Assembly: GCF_030656875.1 (NCBI RefSeq)
Contig: NZ_CP130943.1
Location: 4,340,001 to 4,404,000 of the forward strand
DNA length: 64,000 nucleotides
From: Prescottella sp. R16
Lineage (GTDB): Bacteria > Actinomycetota > Actinomycetes > Mycobacteriales > Mycobacteriaceae
Direction: 5' to 3'
Part shown: piece by piece, positions 9,524 through 18,349 of the stretch
How positions within the stretch are numbered: the stretch's first letter is position 1
How the letters are laid out: each line of letters opens with the position of its first letter
The notes under the pieces: model-generated
Database searches by the model: none
What the model saw: the letters and a program-made list of their open reading frames with translations, nothing else
What the model was told of the DNA's origin: nothing
Translations under genes and position numbers: made by a program

Positions 9524-10037
9524 CCTGGACTCCCGCAGCGCCCTCCAGGTCGAGCAGGAACCGTTTCCGGTCGAGACCGCCCGCGTACCCGGTGAGGGAT
9601 CCGTCGCTGCCGATCACGCGATGACAGGGGACGACGATGCCGATCGGGTTGCGCCCGTTGGCGGCGGCGACGGCCCGGATCGCGGCCGGATTGCCCAGCT
9701 GCTCCGCGAGCTGCAGATACGTCCAGGTGTCACCGTACTCGATGGTGCGCAGCGCCGCCCACACCCGCTGCTGGAACTCGGTTCCCACGGGGGCGAGGGG
9801 CACCGTGAACTCGGTGCGGTCACCGGCGAAGTACTCGGCCAACTGCCTCGTCACGTCGCCGAAACCGTCGCTGTGACGCGGCCCGAACCGCTCCGGATCC
9901 GGCAGGTGCCGTTGCTCGTGCATGTACAGCCCGCACAGGCCGTCGGGGCTGCGGACCAGAGTCAACGGTCCGACCGGGGAGTCGACGACGGTGTGCACGG
10001 TATCCACGGATCCGATACTGCCAGCTACCACCGACAT
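9510..10037 (-). CDS. Methylated-DNA-protein-cysteine methyltransferase (copy 2)
   Basis: A 175-residue O6-alkylguanine repair protein with the active-site Cys in VVPCHRVIGSDGSLTGYAGG and the preceding Asn-hinge segment ANGRNPIGI. Residues 15-80 form the ribonuclease-H-like N-terminal domain. The start is taken as ATG 10037, 1 bp after the Lrp-type gene; GTG 10007 is an alternative. It overlaps the sigma factor start by 14 bp. Together with copy 1 it gives the operon two independent methyl acceptors. Confidence 0.87.
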   Translation of the reverse strand: MSVVAGSIGSVDTVHTVVDSPVGPLTLVRSPDGLCGLYMHEQRHLPDPERFGPRHSDGFGDVTRQLAEYFAGDRTEFTVPLAPVGTEFQQRVWAALRTIEYGDTWTYLQLAEQLGNPAAIRAVAAANGRNPIGIVVPCHRVIGSDGSLTGYAGGLDRKRFLLDLEGAAGVQDGLF

Positions 10038-10038
10038 C

Positions 10039-10521
10039 TCACGGACGGACGGCCTTGGCCAGTAACGGCACCGACCGGTACGAAACCACCTGGGACAGCA
10101 CGACGACGGACACCGACCGGGCGACCGTCGACGAATGGTGCAGGTCGATGAGCAGGGCCTGCAGGTCGTCGTGGGAGGCGGCCGCGACCCGGCACAGTAC
10201 GTCCCCGGCCCCGGTGGTGGCCCACGCCTCGACCACCTCCGGGATCGCCTCGAGTTCCCTGGTGAGCTGGGCGAGCGACCCCTGTGCGATCTCCAGTGTC
10301 ACGAACGCCTGCACCGGGAAACCGGCCGCCCGCAGGTCGATGTCGGGTCCGTAACCGGTGACGATCCCGGCCTCCTCGAGACGGCGCAGCCGGGCCGCCG
10401 CGGTGGCCCGGGCGACCCCGGCCCGGCGCGCGAGTTCGAGCACCCCGATGCGTGGGTCCCGGCGCAGCCGGGCGATCAGGTCGACGTCGAGGCCGTCGAG
10501 CCGGTGCCCCTGCCGGTCCAT
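10039..10521 (-). CDS. Lrp/AsnC-family transcriptional regulator
   Basis: A 160-residue regulator. The N-terminal winged helix-turn-helix includes LDVDLIARLRRDPRIGVLEL followed by ARRAGVARATAAARLRRLEE, and ends in the typical GIVTGYGPDID hinge. A C-terminal RAM (ligand-binding) domain follows from about residue 65. The start is ATG 10521 (MDRQGHRL). An in-frame extension upstream runs into the universal stress gene and is not credible. It lies 1 bp upstream of the MGMT gene, so it is co-transcribed with the alkylation-repair operon, but Lrp proteins usually sense amino acids, so the link is unclear. Confidence 0.8.
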   Translation of the reverse strand: MDRQGHRLDGLDVDLIARLRRDPRIGVLELARRAGVARATAAARLRRLEEAGIVTGYGPDIDLRAAGFPVQAFVTLEIAQGSLAQLTRELEAIPEVVEAWATTGAGDVLCRVAAASHDDLQALLIDLHHSSTVARSVSVVVLSQVVSYRSVPLLAKAVRP

Positions 10522-10534
10522 GTCGGGCCGCCGG

Positions 10535-11386
10535 TCAGGTCGTGACGCGCGTGCGGGCCACGATGACGGGGCATTGCGCGTGGTACAGCAGCGACTGGCA
10601 CGTCGACCCCAGCAACGCGCTCTCGAAACCGCCTCGGCCCCGGTTCCCGACGACCATCGCGCGGGCACCGGAGCTGAGCGCGACGAGATGCTTCGTCGGG
10701 CCGGCCTCCGCGAGCACCGTCTCCACCTGCACCGACGGGAACTTCGCCCCCCACGTCGCGATCAACCGGTCGATCCGGGCACGAGCCTCCTCGTCGGCCT
10801 CCTGGCTGCCGCGACGCCGCCGCGCGTGGACGGCCGTCACATCCGTGTGCCGGATCGCCGCCTCCTGCATCGCGGCACCCACCACGATGTCGGCGCTGTC
10901 CGAATGATCCACTCCGGCGACGACGGGCCCGGACGACGGCGGAACGGGACTGCCGTCCGCACCGCGCACGACCGCGACCGTGCAGTGGGCGTGGTGAGCC
11001 AGGGACAGGGCCGTCGACCCGAGGAGCATGCGGGCGAAGAAACCGGTGCCCACCGAGCCGACGACGAGCAGGCTCGCATGCTCGGACAGATCGACGAATG
11101 CCCGATTCACCCGTCCCCGAAGCAGTTCCACCTCGATGTCGATCGTGTAGTCCTCGATCGTCGCGGCCTCACGGGCAGCCTTCAGCACGTCTCGCCCGAA
11201 CGCTTCCTCTTCCTCGAGATCGTCTGCGACGAAAGGGAAGTCGTTCTCGGTGTCGATGACGTGTACCAGTTTCAGCGGCACCTTGCGGGCATGGGCCTCT
11301 GCGGCCGCCCACTGCACGGCGTGCGTGGACGCCTCGGACCCGTCCACCCCCACGATCACCGGCCGGGACTCGTTCGCTGATGCCAT
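10535..11386 (-). CDS. Tandem-domain universal stress protein
   Basis: A 283-residue UspA-family protein with two Usp domains (about residues 8-145 and 150-280). Each carries the ATP-binding pattern: VIVGVDGSE at the start of domain 1 with GSVGTGFFARMLLGSTALSL, and VAGVDHSD in domain 2 with GNRGRGGFESALLGSTCQSL. Such proteins accumulate during stress or hypoxia in actinobacteria. It ends 13 bp upstream of the Lrp-type start on the same strand, so the repair operon may read through from here. The 62 bp upstream show no recognisable DosR-type box. Confidence 0.85.
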   Translation of the reverse strand: MASANESRPVIVGVDGSEASTHAVQWAAAEAHARKVPLKLVHVIDTENDFPFVADDLEEEEAFGRDVLKAAREAATIEDYTIDIEVELLRGRVNRAFVDLSEHASLLVVGSVGTGFFARMLLGSTALSLAHHAHCTVAVVRGADGSPVPPSSGPVVAGVDHSDSADIVVGAAMQEAAIRHTDVTAVHARRRRGSQEADEEARARIDRLIATWGAKFPSVQVETVLAEAGPTKHLVALSSGARAMVVGNRGRGGFESALLGSTCQSLLYHAQCPVIVARTRVTT

Positions 11387-11448
11387 CGTCTGCTCCGATC
11401 GCCTCGGGTGCTGCGGTACGCGCGCTGTTCAGACTAGCCCCGAATCCG

Positions 11449-12891
11449 TCACGCTTCCTGCGCTCCGGCGAACGTCGTCGTGGCCGCCGTCTCGAGCTCG
11501 TCGAGCCGCATCCGGATCAGGTCGAGGTAGCGGCCGGGGTCGGGCATCGAGGCGGCGTCGGCGACGACGGTGAGGGTGAGCCGGTCCCCGGTCGCCGCGA
11601 CGACGAAATGGCGCAGTCCGTCGCCGTCGACGGGCGGCTGTCCGCCGATCACCGCGACCGCGGGCGCACCGTCGAGGGTGAGACCGTCGACGGTGAACGG
11701 CATGTTGCTCACCATCGTGTGCTGGTAGCGGGGACGGTTCAGATCCCGGTCGTTGTTCTTGTGCCCGTAGGCGATGAGCCGCATCAGCGGCGGCGGCGCG
11801 GTCTGGACGGCAGCGGCCTGCCTGCACACCACCGGATGCGCCGTGCGGACCTTCTCGGACCGGGAGGAGCCGGCGATCCGTGTCAGCCGGGCGACCGGGT
11901 CCGGGACGCCGGTGTGCATGTCGACGCTCATGATCGCGAGCCGGTTGGCCGACGCCTCCTCTTCCACCTGACGCATGGATCGCGGCACCATCGCGACGAG
12001 CGAACCCCGGTGCGGCGTACCCGTGTCGGCGAGATAGTCGGCGAGTCCGGCCCCGACGACCGCGAGCAGGACGTCGTTGACGGTGGCGTCCGGGACCGCC
12101 GCCCGGATGCGACGGATCCGGCTCGTGGAGAAGGTGGTCGACGCCGAAACGGCACGGCCGCTGACCTTGCCGTTGAAGCGGGTCGACGGTTGCTCGGCCT
12201 CTGCCTCCCAGAGCCCGGCATCGCGGGCCTCGTCCACGGCTCCGGCGGCAGCCCGGTTCCCGGGGACAGCGCGGGCGAAACGCAGGAGCTGTCCGGGAAG
12301 ACTGCACAGCGAGTCGACGAGCATGCGGGCGGGAAGCAATGGTGCCGGTGTGACGGGTGTCGCCGGCCGGGCGTCGGCGGTGAAGAGACGACGGGCCAGC
12401 TCCAGCACGGCCAGTCCGTCGCCGGCACTGTGATGGGCCTTGAACACGACGGCCGTCACCCGGTCCGGCAGCCCTTTCAGCCCTTCGAGGCCGGTGAGGA
12501 AGTGCAGTTCCCAGGGCGGCCGGGTGAGATCCATCCGGGCCGACACCAGGCGGTCCACGTGGTCGTGCAGCGCCGCCCAACCCGAGCCTTCGACGGCAGT
12601 GACGTGGACGTGCTCGTCGAGCTCCACCGGAACCGGCTGCCAGTAGGGGTGTTCGAGCCCCAACGGAACCCGCCCGACGGCATGCGTGAACACGCGGTGA
12701 TGACCGAGTCTCTCGGCGGTCCACTTCCTCGCCTGCTCGTGTGTGAACTCGACGTCCGGACGGCCGGTGGCATCGAAGAGGTAGACGGCGAACAGGTGCC
12801 CGGGATGGCCGTCGTGCTCCTGGTAGACGAAATCGGCGTCGCGGGGTGCGAGCGTCACACATCCGGCGGTGAGGCGATCGGACAACGACAT
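11449..12891 (-). CDS. Wax ester synthase/diacylglycerol acyltransferase (WS/DGAT)
   Basis: A 480-residue acyl-CoA-dependent acyltransferase. The catalytic HHxxxDG motif is HHSAGDG (about residue 135), in AVVFKAHHSAGDGLAVLELA. The late family motif near residue 370 reads MVSNMPFTVDGLTL (ND-type loop altered to SNMPF). The family makes storage triacylglycerol or wax esters on lipid bodies. The start is ATG 12891, preceded by GAGGAG at good spacing; a GTG 7 codons earlier lacks this. A 14-bp-stem hairpin and five tiny genes lie directly upstream on the same strand, so the acyltransferase could be read by leakage from them. Other HHxxxDG enzymes act on non-lipid acceptors, so the substrate is open. 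Confidence 0.85.
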   Translation of the reverse strand: MSLSDRLTAGCVTLAPRDADFVYQEHDGHPGHLFAVYLFDATGRPDVEFTHEQARKWTAERLGHHRVFTHAVGRVPLGLEHPYWQPVPVELDEHVHVTAVEGSGWAALHDHVDRLVSARMDLTRPPWELHFLTGLEGLKGLPDRVTAVVFKAHHSAGDGLAVLELARRLFTADARPATPVTPAPLLPARMLVDSLCSLPGQLLRFARAVPGNRAAAGAVDEARDAGLWEAEAEQPSTRFNGKVSGRAVSASTTFSTSRIRRIRAAVPDATVNDVLLAVVGAGLADYLADTGTPHRGSLVAMVPRSMRQVEEEASANRLAIMSVDMHTGVPDPVARLTRIAGSSRSEKVRTAHPVVCRQAAAVQTAPPPLMRLIAYGHKNNDRDLNRPRYQHTMVSNMPFTVDGLTLDGAPAVAVIGGQPPVDGDGLRHFVVAATGDRLTLTVVADAASMPDPGRYLDLIRMRLDELETAATTTFAGAQEA

Positions 12892-12925
12892 GACACTCCT
12901 CGGGTTCGTCACGGAACGAAAGGCA

Positions 12926-12958
12926 ATGGGCTCGAGGACGGATCGTCCTCGAGCCCAT
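12926..12958 (-). terminator. Hairpin between tiny-gene cluster and WS/DGAT gene
   Basis: Perfect 14-bp inverted repeat, ATGGGCTCGAGGAC at 12926-12939 and its complement at 12945-12958, with a 5-nt loop. Read on the minus strand it is followed by TGCCTTTCG, only weakly T-rich. It lies after the last tiny gene and 35 bp before the acyltransferase start, so it could end the peptide transcript or set a lower level of the downstream enzyme. Confidence 0.6.
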
Positions 12959-12986
12959 CGTGTTCACACCACCATGTGTGCGTCGA

Positions 12987-13088
12987 TCACTTCTGCGGCG
13001 GATCCTTCAGGATCTTGCTGCCCGCTCCGGTGAGCCCGGTGACCGCCGAAAGCGATCCGATCATGAAATTGATGTATCTCTGGAACAT
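12987..13088 (-). CDS. Tiny protein E of the peptide cluster (33 aa)
   Basis: A 33-codon gene from ATG 13088 to TGA 12987-12989, preceded by AAAGG 8 nt upstream. It begins MFQRYINFMIGSLSAVTGLT and ends in a charged KDPPQK tail. A single hydrophobic or amphipathic helix is likely for residues 4-20. It follows gene D by only 15 bp. I recognise no family. The support is positional: it is the fifth of five consecutive small frames on one strand, each with a ribosome site and short spacing. It could be a structural surface peptide or a toxin-like peptide. Confidence 0.5.
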   Translation of the reverse strand: MFQRYINFMIGSLSAVTGLTGAGSKILKDPPQK

Positions 13089-13103
13089 CGTCGGTGCCTT
13101 TCG

Positions 13104-13217
13104 TCAGGCCGTGGGCGCGAGAGACAGGGCGTTCAGGAACTTCGTGAACGTCGCCACCAGATCGACAGATCCGAAATTCGAGAGATCGGAACTGTAGGTG
13201 AGAGACAGATCGAGCAT
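13104..13217 (-). CDS. Tiny protein D of the peptide cluster (37 aa)
   Basis: A 37-codon gene from ATG 13217 to TGA 13104-13106, preceded by the strong site GGGAAGGAAG. It begins MLDLSLTYSSDLSNFGSVDL, so it contains the GSVD motif shared with proteins B and C, and continues with an amphipathic stretch ending FLNALSLAPTA. It has few charges and is rich in Ser and Leu. There is no signal peptide. The size, composition and lack of export signal recall PorA/PorH-type outer-membrane peptides of Corynebacterium, but I see no sequence identity that proves it. Confidence 0.55.
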   Translation of the reverse strand: MLDLSLTYSSDLSNFGSVDLVATFTKFLNALSLAPTA

Positions 13218-13235
13218 GCGTTCTTCCTTCCCTGA

Positions 13236-13439
13236 TTACTGGGCGGCGGCAGAGCCGAGAGCGGTGAGGAGCGCGTCGACACTGCCGTTGGCCGCGGTCG
13301 ATCCGGCCGGCCAGACGCCGATGACGCCACCGATGACCTTGAACACGGCATCGACCACGCCCGTGAGTGAATTGATCGGCTCCGTGAGCGATCCGATGTC
13401 GACACTGGTGATGAGGTCGACGAGACTTCCGGTATCCAC
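13236..13439 (-). CDS. Small protein C of the peptide cluster (67 aa)
   Basis: A 67-codon gene from GTG 13439 with AAGGAAGGTG upstream, stopping at 13236. It opens MDTGSLVDLITSVDIGSLTE, has a central hydrophobic stretch (VVDAVFKVIGGVIGVW), then AGSTAANGSVDALLTALGS. It is the largest member and carries the shared GSVD motif near residue 53. It contains one Lys and no Arg or Cys. It begins 36 bp after gene B ends. No known family is recognised; a membrane-inserted amphipathic peptide of the mycolata outer layer is one possibility. Confidence 0.6.
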   Translation of the reverse strand: MDTGSLVDLITSVDIGSLTEPINSLTGVVDAVFKVIGGVIGVWPAGSTAANGSVDALLTALGSAAAQ

Positions 13440-13475
13440 TAGATTGTCACCTTCCTTACGTTTGTCGAGGCCGAG

Positions 13476-13604
13476 CTAGATCGGAACTTGCCAGTCCATG
13501 TCGACCGAACCCTGCAGCGACATGACCGCCAGCTGGCCCATGACCATGTTCACGATTGCCGAGTAAGGGCCGTCGAGGACGTCGGCGAGCGAACTCAATT
13601 TCAT
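13476..13604 (-). CDS. Tiny protein B of the peptide cluster (42 aa)
   Basis: A 42-codon gene from ATG 13604 to TAG 13476-13478. The ribosome site AGAGGAG lies 6 nt upstream, the best in the cluster. It begins MKLSSLADVLDGPYSAIVNM, continues with a Met-rich hydrophobic segment (VMGQLAVMSLQ), then GSVDMDWQVPI. Signal-less, with no Cys and almost no Arg or Lys. The length is close to C. glutamicum PorA (45 residues, established knowledge). Neighbouring genes A and C are 43 and 36 bp away, so the set behaves as one operon. Confidence 0.62.
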   Translation of the reverse strand: MKLSSLADVLDGPYSAIVNMVMGQLAVMSLQGSVDMDWQVPI

Positions 13605-13647
13605 CGGTTACTCCTCTTGTCGGAGAATGCCTTCGGATTGTTCAGGG

Positions 13648-13779
13648 TCAGCTCAGACGAAGCAGGCCGCCCAGCGAGCTATTGGCACCCGTGATTCCCG
13701 GAATAACCGAACCGGAATACAGGTTGGTCAGCAGGCCGTTCAACAGGTCCGCTGCGGCGTCGAGAAACGACACACTCAT
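13648..13779 (-). CDS. Tiny protein A, first gene of the peptide cluster (43 aa)
   Basis: A 43-codon gene from ATG 13779 to TGA 13648-13650, with a weaker site (GTGGGA) upstream. It begins MSVSFLDAAADLLNGLLTNL, an amphipathic or hydrophobic helix, followed by YSGSVIPGITG (a GSV motif like B, C and D) and SSLGGLLRLS. Only one Arg and no Lys. It is the promoter-proximal member; about 530 bp lie between it and the divergent hpd gene. No family is recognised. Confidence 0.57.
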   Translation of the reverse strand: MSVSFLDAAADLLNGLLTNLYSGSVIPGITGANSSLGGLLRLS

Positions 13780-15498
<1,719 letters not shown>

Positions 15499-15519
15499 CC
15501 GCGCCGCTCCTTCTGCGTG

Positions 15520-16332
15520 TCAGATGGACGTGATGCCCAGGTCCAGCGACATCTGCGAGCCGGTGACGGTACGGGACCGGTCGCTGGCCAGGTACAGCAC
15601 GATCTCGGAGACGTCGTCGACGCTGCACTTGCTGAGCCCGGCGAGCGGCCACTTGTAGTTGTCGATGTAGCGCGGGTACTGCGCCAGGATCTTTCCGACG
15701 TTGGTGTCCTGACCCATCGGGGTGTCCACCGCGCCCGGATGGATGGAGTTGACGCGAATACCGAACTCGCCCAACTCGATCGCCGCGGTCTTCGTCAGAC
15801 CCACCAGGCCGTGCTTGGCGGAGGTGTAGTTCGACGTGCCCGGGCTGGCCTTGATGCCGGCCGCCGAGCTGACGACGATGATCGAGCCGCCGCGGCCGCC
15901 GTCGATCATTGCGGGTGCCGCGGCCTTGAGGGTGCGCCACACACCGTTGAGGTTGATGTCGATCATCGTCGTCCACTGGTCTTCGGGCATCTCCCAGAAG
16001 CGGTTCCAGGTGGAGATGCCGGCGTTGGCGACCACGATGTCGAGGCGTCCGAAGCGTTCGACGCCGGTGTCGACGGCGGCCTGCAGTGCCGCCTGGTCGC
16101 GGACGTCGCCGATCGCGGTGACGATCTCGCGGCCCTCGGCGCGCACCAGGCGGGCGGTCTCCTCGAGATCCTCGGGGGTGGCGGCCGGGTAGCCGACATC
16201 GTCGGAGACCGGGGCGCACACGTCGAGCGCGATGATGTCCGCGCCTTCACGGGCGAACCGGACCGCATGGTTGCGTCCCTGTCCCCGTGCCGCACCCGTG
16301 ATGAAGGCAACCTTGTTCTCGAGCAGTCCCAT
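15520..16332 (-). CDS. Mycofactocin-type short-chain dehydrogenase/reductase
   Basis: A 270-residue SDR. It has the NAD-binding motif TGAARGQG, NAG in VVANAGIST, catalytic Ser in SSAAG and the YxxxK pair in NYTSAKHGL. The segment LDVCAPVSDDVGYPAATPED followed by LEETARLVRAEGREI is the insertion typical of mycofactocin-coupled SDRs (carveol dehydrogenase group), where the nicotinamide stays tightly bound and electrons pass to mycofactocin. It would oxidise a secondary alcohol. The start is ATG 16332 behind GGAGG; the upstream frame extension runs into the tRNA. It is convergent with hpd. Confidence 0.82.
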   Translation of the reverse strand: MGLLENKVAFITGAARGQGRNHAVRFAREGADIIALDVCAPVSDDVGYPAATPEDLEETARLVRAEGREIVTAIGDVRDQAALQAAVDTGVERFGRLDIVVANAGISTWNRFWEMPEDQWTTMIDINLNGVWRTLKAAAPAMIDGGRGGSIIVVSSAAGIKASPGTSNYTSAKHGLVGLTKTAAIELGEFGIRVNSIHPGAVDTPMGQDTNVGKILAQYPRYIDNYKWPLAGLSKCSVDDVSEIVLYLASDRSRTVTGSQMSLDLGITSI

Positions 16333-16474
16333 GTTCGATCCTCCGCGTTCCGTCGTCGTACCGTGTACTCGCAGGCTAGGACGGCTCCGGACGTGCACGA
16401 ACCACGACTTCCGATCACCGGGACCGCCTCGATGCGGTGAATCCGCCCGTGTCGTGTACTGTGGGAAACACCGA

Positions 16475-16551
16475 CGCGGGGTGGAGCAGCTCGGTAGCTC
16501 GCTGGGCTCATAACCCAGAGGTCGCAGGTTCAAATCCTGTCCCCGCTACCA
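16475..16551 (+). tRNA. Initiator tRNA-fMet (CAT)
   Basis: A 77-nt tRNA with encoded CCA. The anticodon CAT is at 16509-16511. The anticodon stem has three consecutive G-C pairs (GGG/CCC), and the first acceptor position is a mismatch (C1 with T72), both hallmarks of bacterial initiator tRNA. The 5' half starts CGCGGGGTGGAGCAG, which is the conserved fMet sequence. Confidence 0.97.
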
Positions 16552-16554
16552 CCG

Positions 16555-16590
16555 AAGAACCCGGTATCGCAGCTGCGATACCGGGTTCTT
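16555..16590 (+). terminator. Terminator after tRNA-fMet
   Basis: A perfect 36-bp palindrome, with arms beginning AAGAACCCGGTATCGCAG, starts 3 bp after the tRNA CCA end. The bases TTCTTCTCTG at its 3' side give a modest U-rich tail. It reads in both directions and fits a tRNA transcription terminator. Confidence 0.8.
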
Positions 16591-16714
16591 CTCTGTCCGG
16601 GGCTCGTTCCGGAGCGTTCCAAGGGCTCCGTCGATGCCCGTCCTGCGCGCACGTTGACGGCCTGCCCACGGACGGTGCCTCCCTTCGCCCCGTCTCGAGC
16701 GTTAGATTGCTTGT

Positions 16715-17188
16715 ATGGCGGACCGCGATCGGGACACGCTCGGCAAGCCCCGTAATGCCCGTCCCCGGGATCGGTTGGGGCGACCGTTGGCGTGGGGTGA
16801 GGAGGGTTTCCCGACGATGCCCGACGATCTGGATCTGGCGCCCGGTGCGGCGATCACGGAGGCGCAGCGGTTGCTGGATCACGAGTTGCCGTTCCATGCG
16901 CACGAGGTGCTCGAGGCGGCGTGGAAGAAGGCGCCGCACGAGGAGCGGGGCCTGTGGCAGGGGCTGGCGCAGTTGGCGGTTGCGGTGACGCATCTGTTGC
17001 GCGGCAATCCGGCGGGCGCAGTGTCGTTGCTGCGGCAGGGCCGGCATCGCATCGTCCCGTTCGAGGTGGATCCTCCGCACGCCCTCGATGTCACCGGCCT
17101 GGTGGCGTGGGCCGACCATCTGATCGCCGAACTGGATGCGGGTGTTCCCCCGGAGACGGTGCCGGTGCCTCGACTGCGGATGCCGTGA
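16715..17188 (+). CDS. DUF309 domain protein
   Basis: A 157-residue protein. The core (about 45-120) carries the DUF309 pattern: LLDHELPFHAHEVLEAAWKK, then ERGLWQGLAQLAVAVTHLLR. It is an all-helical fold with conserved His and Trp residues, of unknown biochemical role. Its N-terminus is short and basic. The ATG of the next gene overlaps its stop (TGATG), so translation is coupled to the LON-domain protein. Function cannot be stated. Confidence 0.75.
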   Translation: MADRDRDTLGKPRNARPRDRLGRPLAWGEEGFPTMPDDLDLAPGAAITEAQRLLDHELPFHAHEVLEAAWKKAPHEERGLWQGLAQLAVAVTHLLRGNPAGAVSLLRQGRHRIVPFEVDPPHALDVTGLVAWADHLIAELDAGVPPETVPVPRLRMP

Positions 17189-17844
17189 TGACCGAACCGT
17201 TGACCGTCCTGCCGATGTTTCCGCTCGGGGTTGCGCTGCTGCCCGGGGAACGGTTGCCGCTGCACGTGTTCGAACCGCGATATCAGGCTCTGGTGCGGGA
17301 CTGTATGGCCGCGACGGCCGGTCCGGTGTTCGGGACGGTGCTCATCGAACGGGGTCGGGAGGTCGGTGGCGGGGAGGACCGCTACGACGTCGGCACGTCG
17401 GTGCGCATCGTCTCCCGGATCGGGATCGGTGACGGCCGCTACGCCCTGAACTGTGTGGGCGAGGAGCGAATCCGGGTGCGGCACTGGCTCGGTGACGATC
17501 CGTACCCGCAGGCGGAGGTGGAGCCGTGGCCGGTGGACGCGTCGGGGCGTCTCTCGGACGGGCAGCTGCAGAACCTCACCGACAAGATCACCGAGTTGTA
17601 CATCCTGCTGACGCGGGTGCGGGAGTTGCGGGAGGATCCGCCGCCTCCGCCGCCGCGCCTGTTCGACGTGCTCGCCCAGCCGGGGGACCATCTGTACGCG
17701 CTGGCGGCGTGGGTGCCGATGGGTGCGGCGGACAAGTTCACGATCCTGACCGCCGGGTCCGCGGACGAGCGGCATCGGGCCCTGTCCGACGCGATCGACA
17801 ACACCCGGGAGATCGCCGAGTTCCGACTTTCCGGACGTCGGTGA
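17188..17844 (+). CDS. LON peptidase substrate-binding-domain protein
   Basis: A 218-residue protein made of the N-terminal (LAN) domain of Lon protease without the ATPase or peptidase parts. The family start LTVLPMFPLGVALLPGERLP and the LHVFEPRYQALVRDC block are clear. It contains a Pro run (PPPPPP, about residues 153-158) between the beta domain and the helical tail. Stand-alone LON domains are common in actinobacteria and probably bind proteins. The start is ATG 17188, overlapping the DUF309 stop. Confidence 0.85.
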   Translation: MTEPLTVLPMFPLGVALLPGERLPLHVFEPRYQALVRDCMAATAGPVFGTVLIERGREVGGGEDRYDVGTSVRIVSRIGIGDGRYALNCVGEERIRVRHWLGDDPYPQAEVEPWPVDASGRLSDGQLQNLTDKITELYILLTRVRELREDPPPPPPRLFDVLAQPGDHLYALAAWVPMGAADKFTILTAGSADERHRALSDAIDNTREIAEFRLSGRR

Positions 17845-17899
17845 CTCAGGTCACTTTCAAGGTGTACTAGTGTCCGACTTCCAGGGAGGGAGGCACACC

Positions 17900-18346
17900 A
17901 TGATCCACGTTCGACACAAGGCCGTCGCGGTCGTTCCCGTCGAGTTGGCGTTCGCGCACATCGACGACTACCGGAACGTGCCCGACTGGATGTTCGGTAT
18001 CACCCGGTTCGATCCGATCGGTACGCAGGTGCAGGGCCTGGGTGCCCGTTACGACGCGGCCATGCAGATCGGGCCGAAGACGATGAAGTCGACGGTCGAG
18101 ATCACCGAATGGGAGCAGGATCGTCTGATCACGCTGTCGTCGGTCGAGGGGTTCGGCAACAAGTCGAGCTGGATGTTCGCGCCGGTCGGTGACGACCACA
18201 CCGAACTGTCCGTCGACTTCGGCTACGAGCTGCCGGGCGGTATGGCCGGCCGCATGCTCGGCAAACTGATCGAGCCGTTCGTCGTCACCGCGATCAGGCA
18301 GACGGAGGCCAATCTGCGCAAGCAGATCGAGGCTCTCGAACTGTAG
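17900..18346 (+). CDS. SRPBCC (START-like) family protein
   Basis: A 148-residue polyketide-cyclase-like ligand-binding fold: beta strand MIHVRHKAVAVVPVE, helix LAFAHIDDYRNVPDWMFGIT, a curved sheet, and a long C-terminal helix (VVTAIRQTEANLRKQIEAL). Members bind hydrophobic ligands; none can be named here. The start is ATG 17900, because AGGGAGGGAGG lies immediately upstream; a GTG ten codons earlier would put that site inside the gene. Confidence 0.75.
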   Translation: MIHVRHKAVAVVPVELAFAHIDDYRNVPDWMFGITRFDPIGTQVQGLGARYDAAMQIGPKTMKSTVEITEWEQDRLITLSSVEGFGNKSSWMFAPVGDDHTELSVDFGYELPGGMAGRMLGKLIEPFVVTAIRQTEANLRKQIEALEL

Positions 18347-18349
18347 TCC

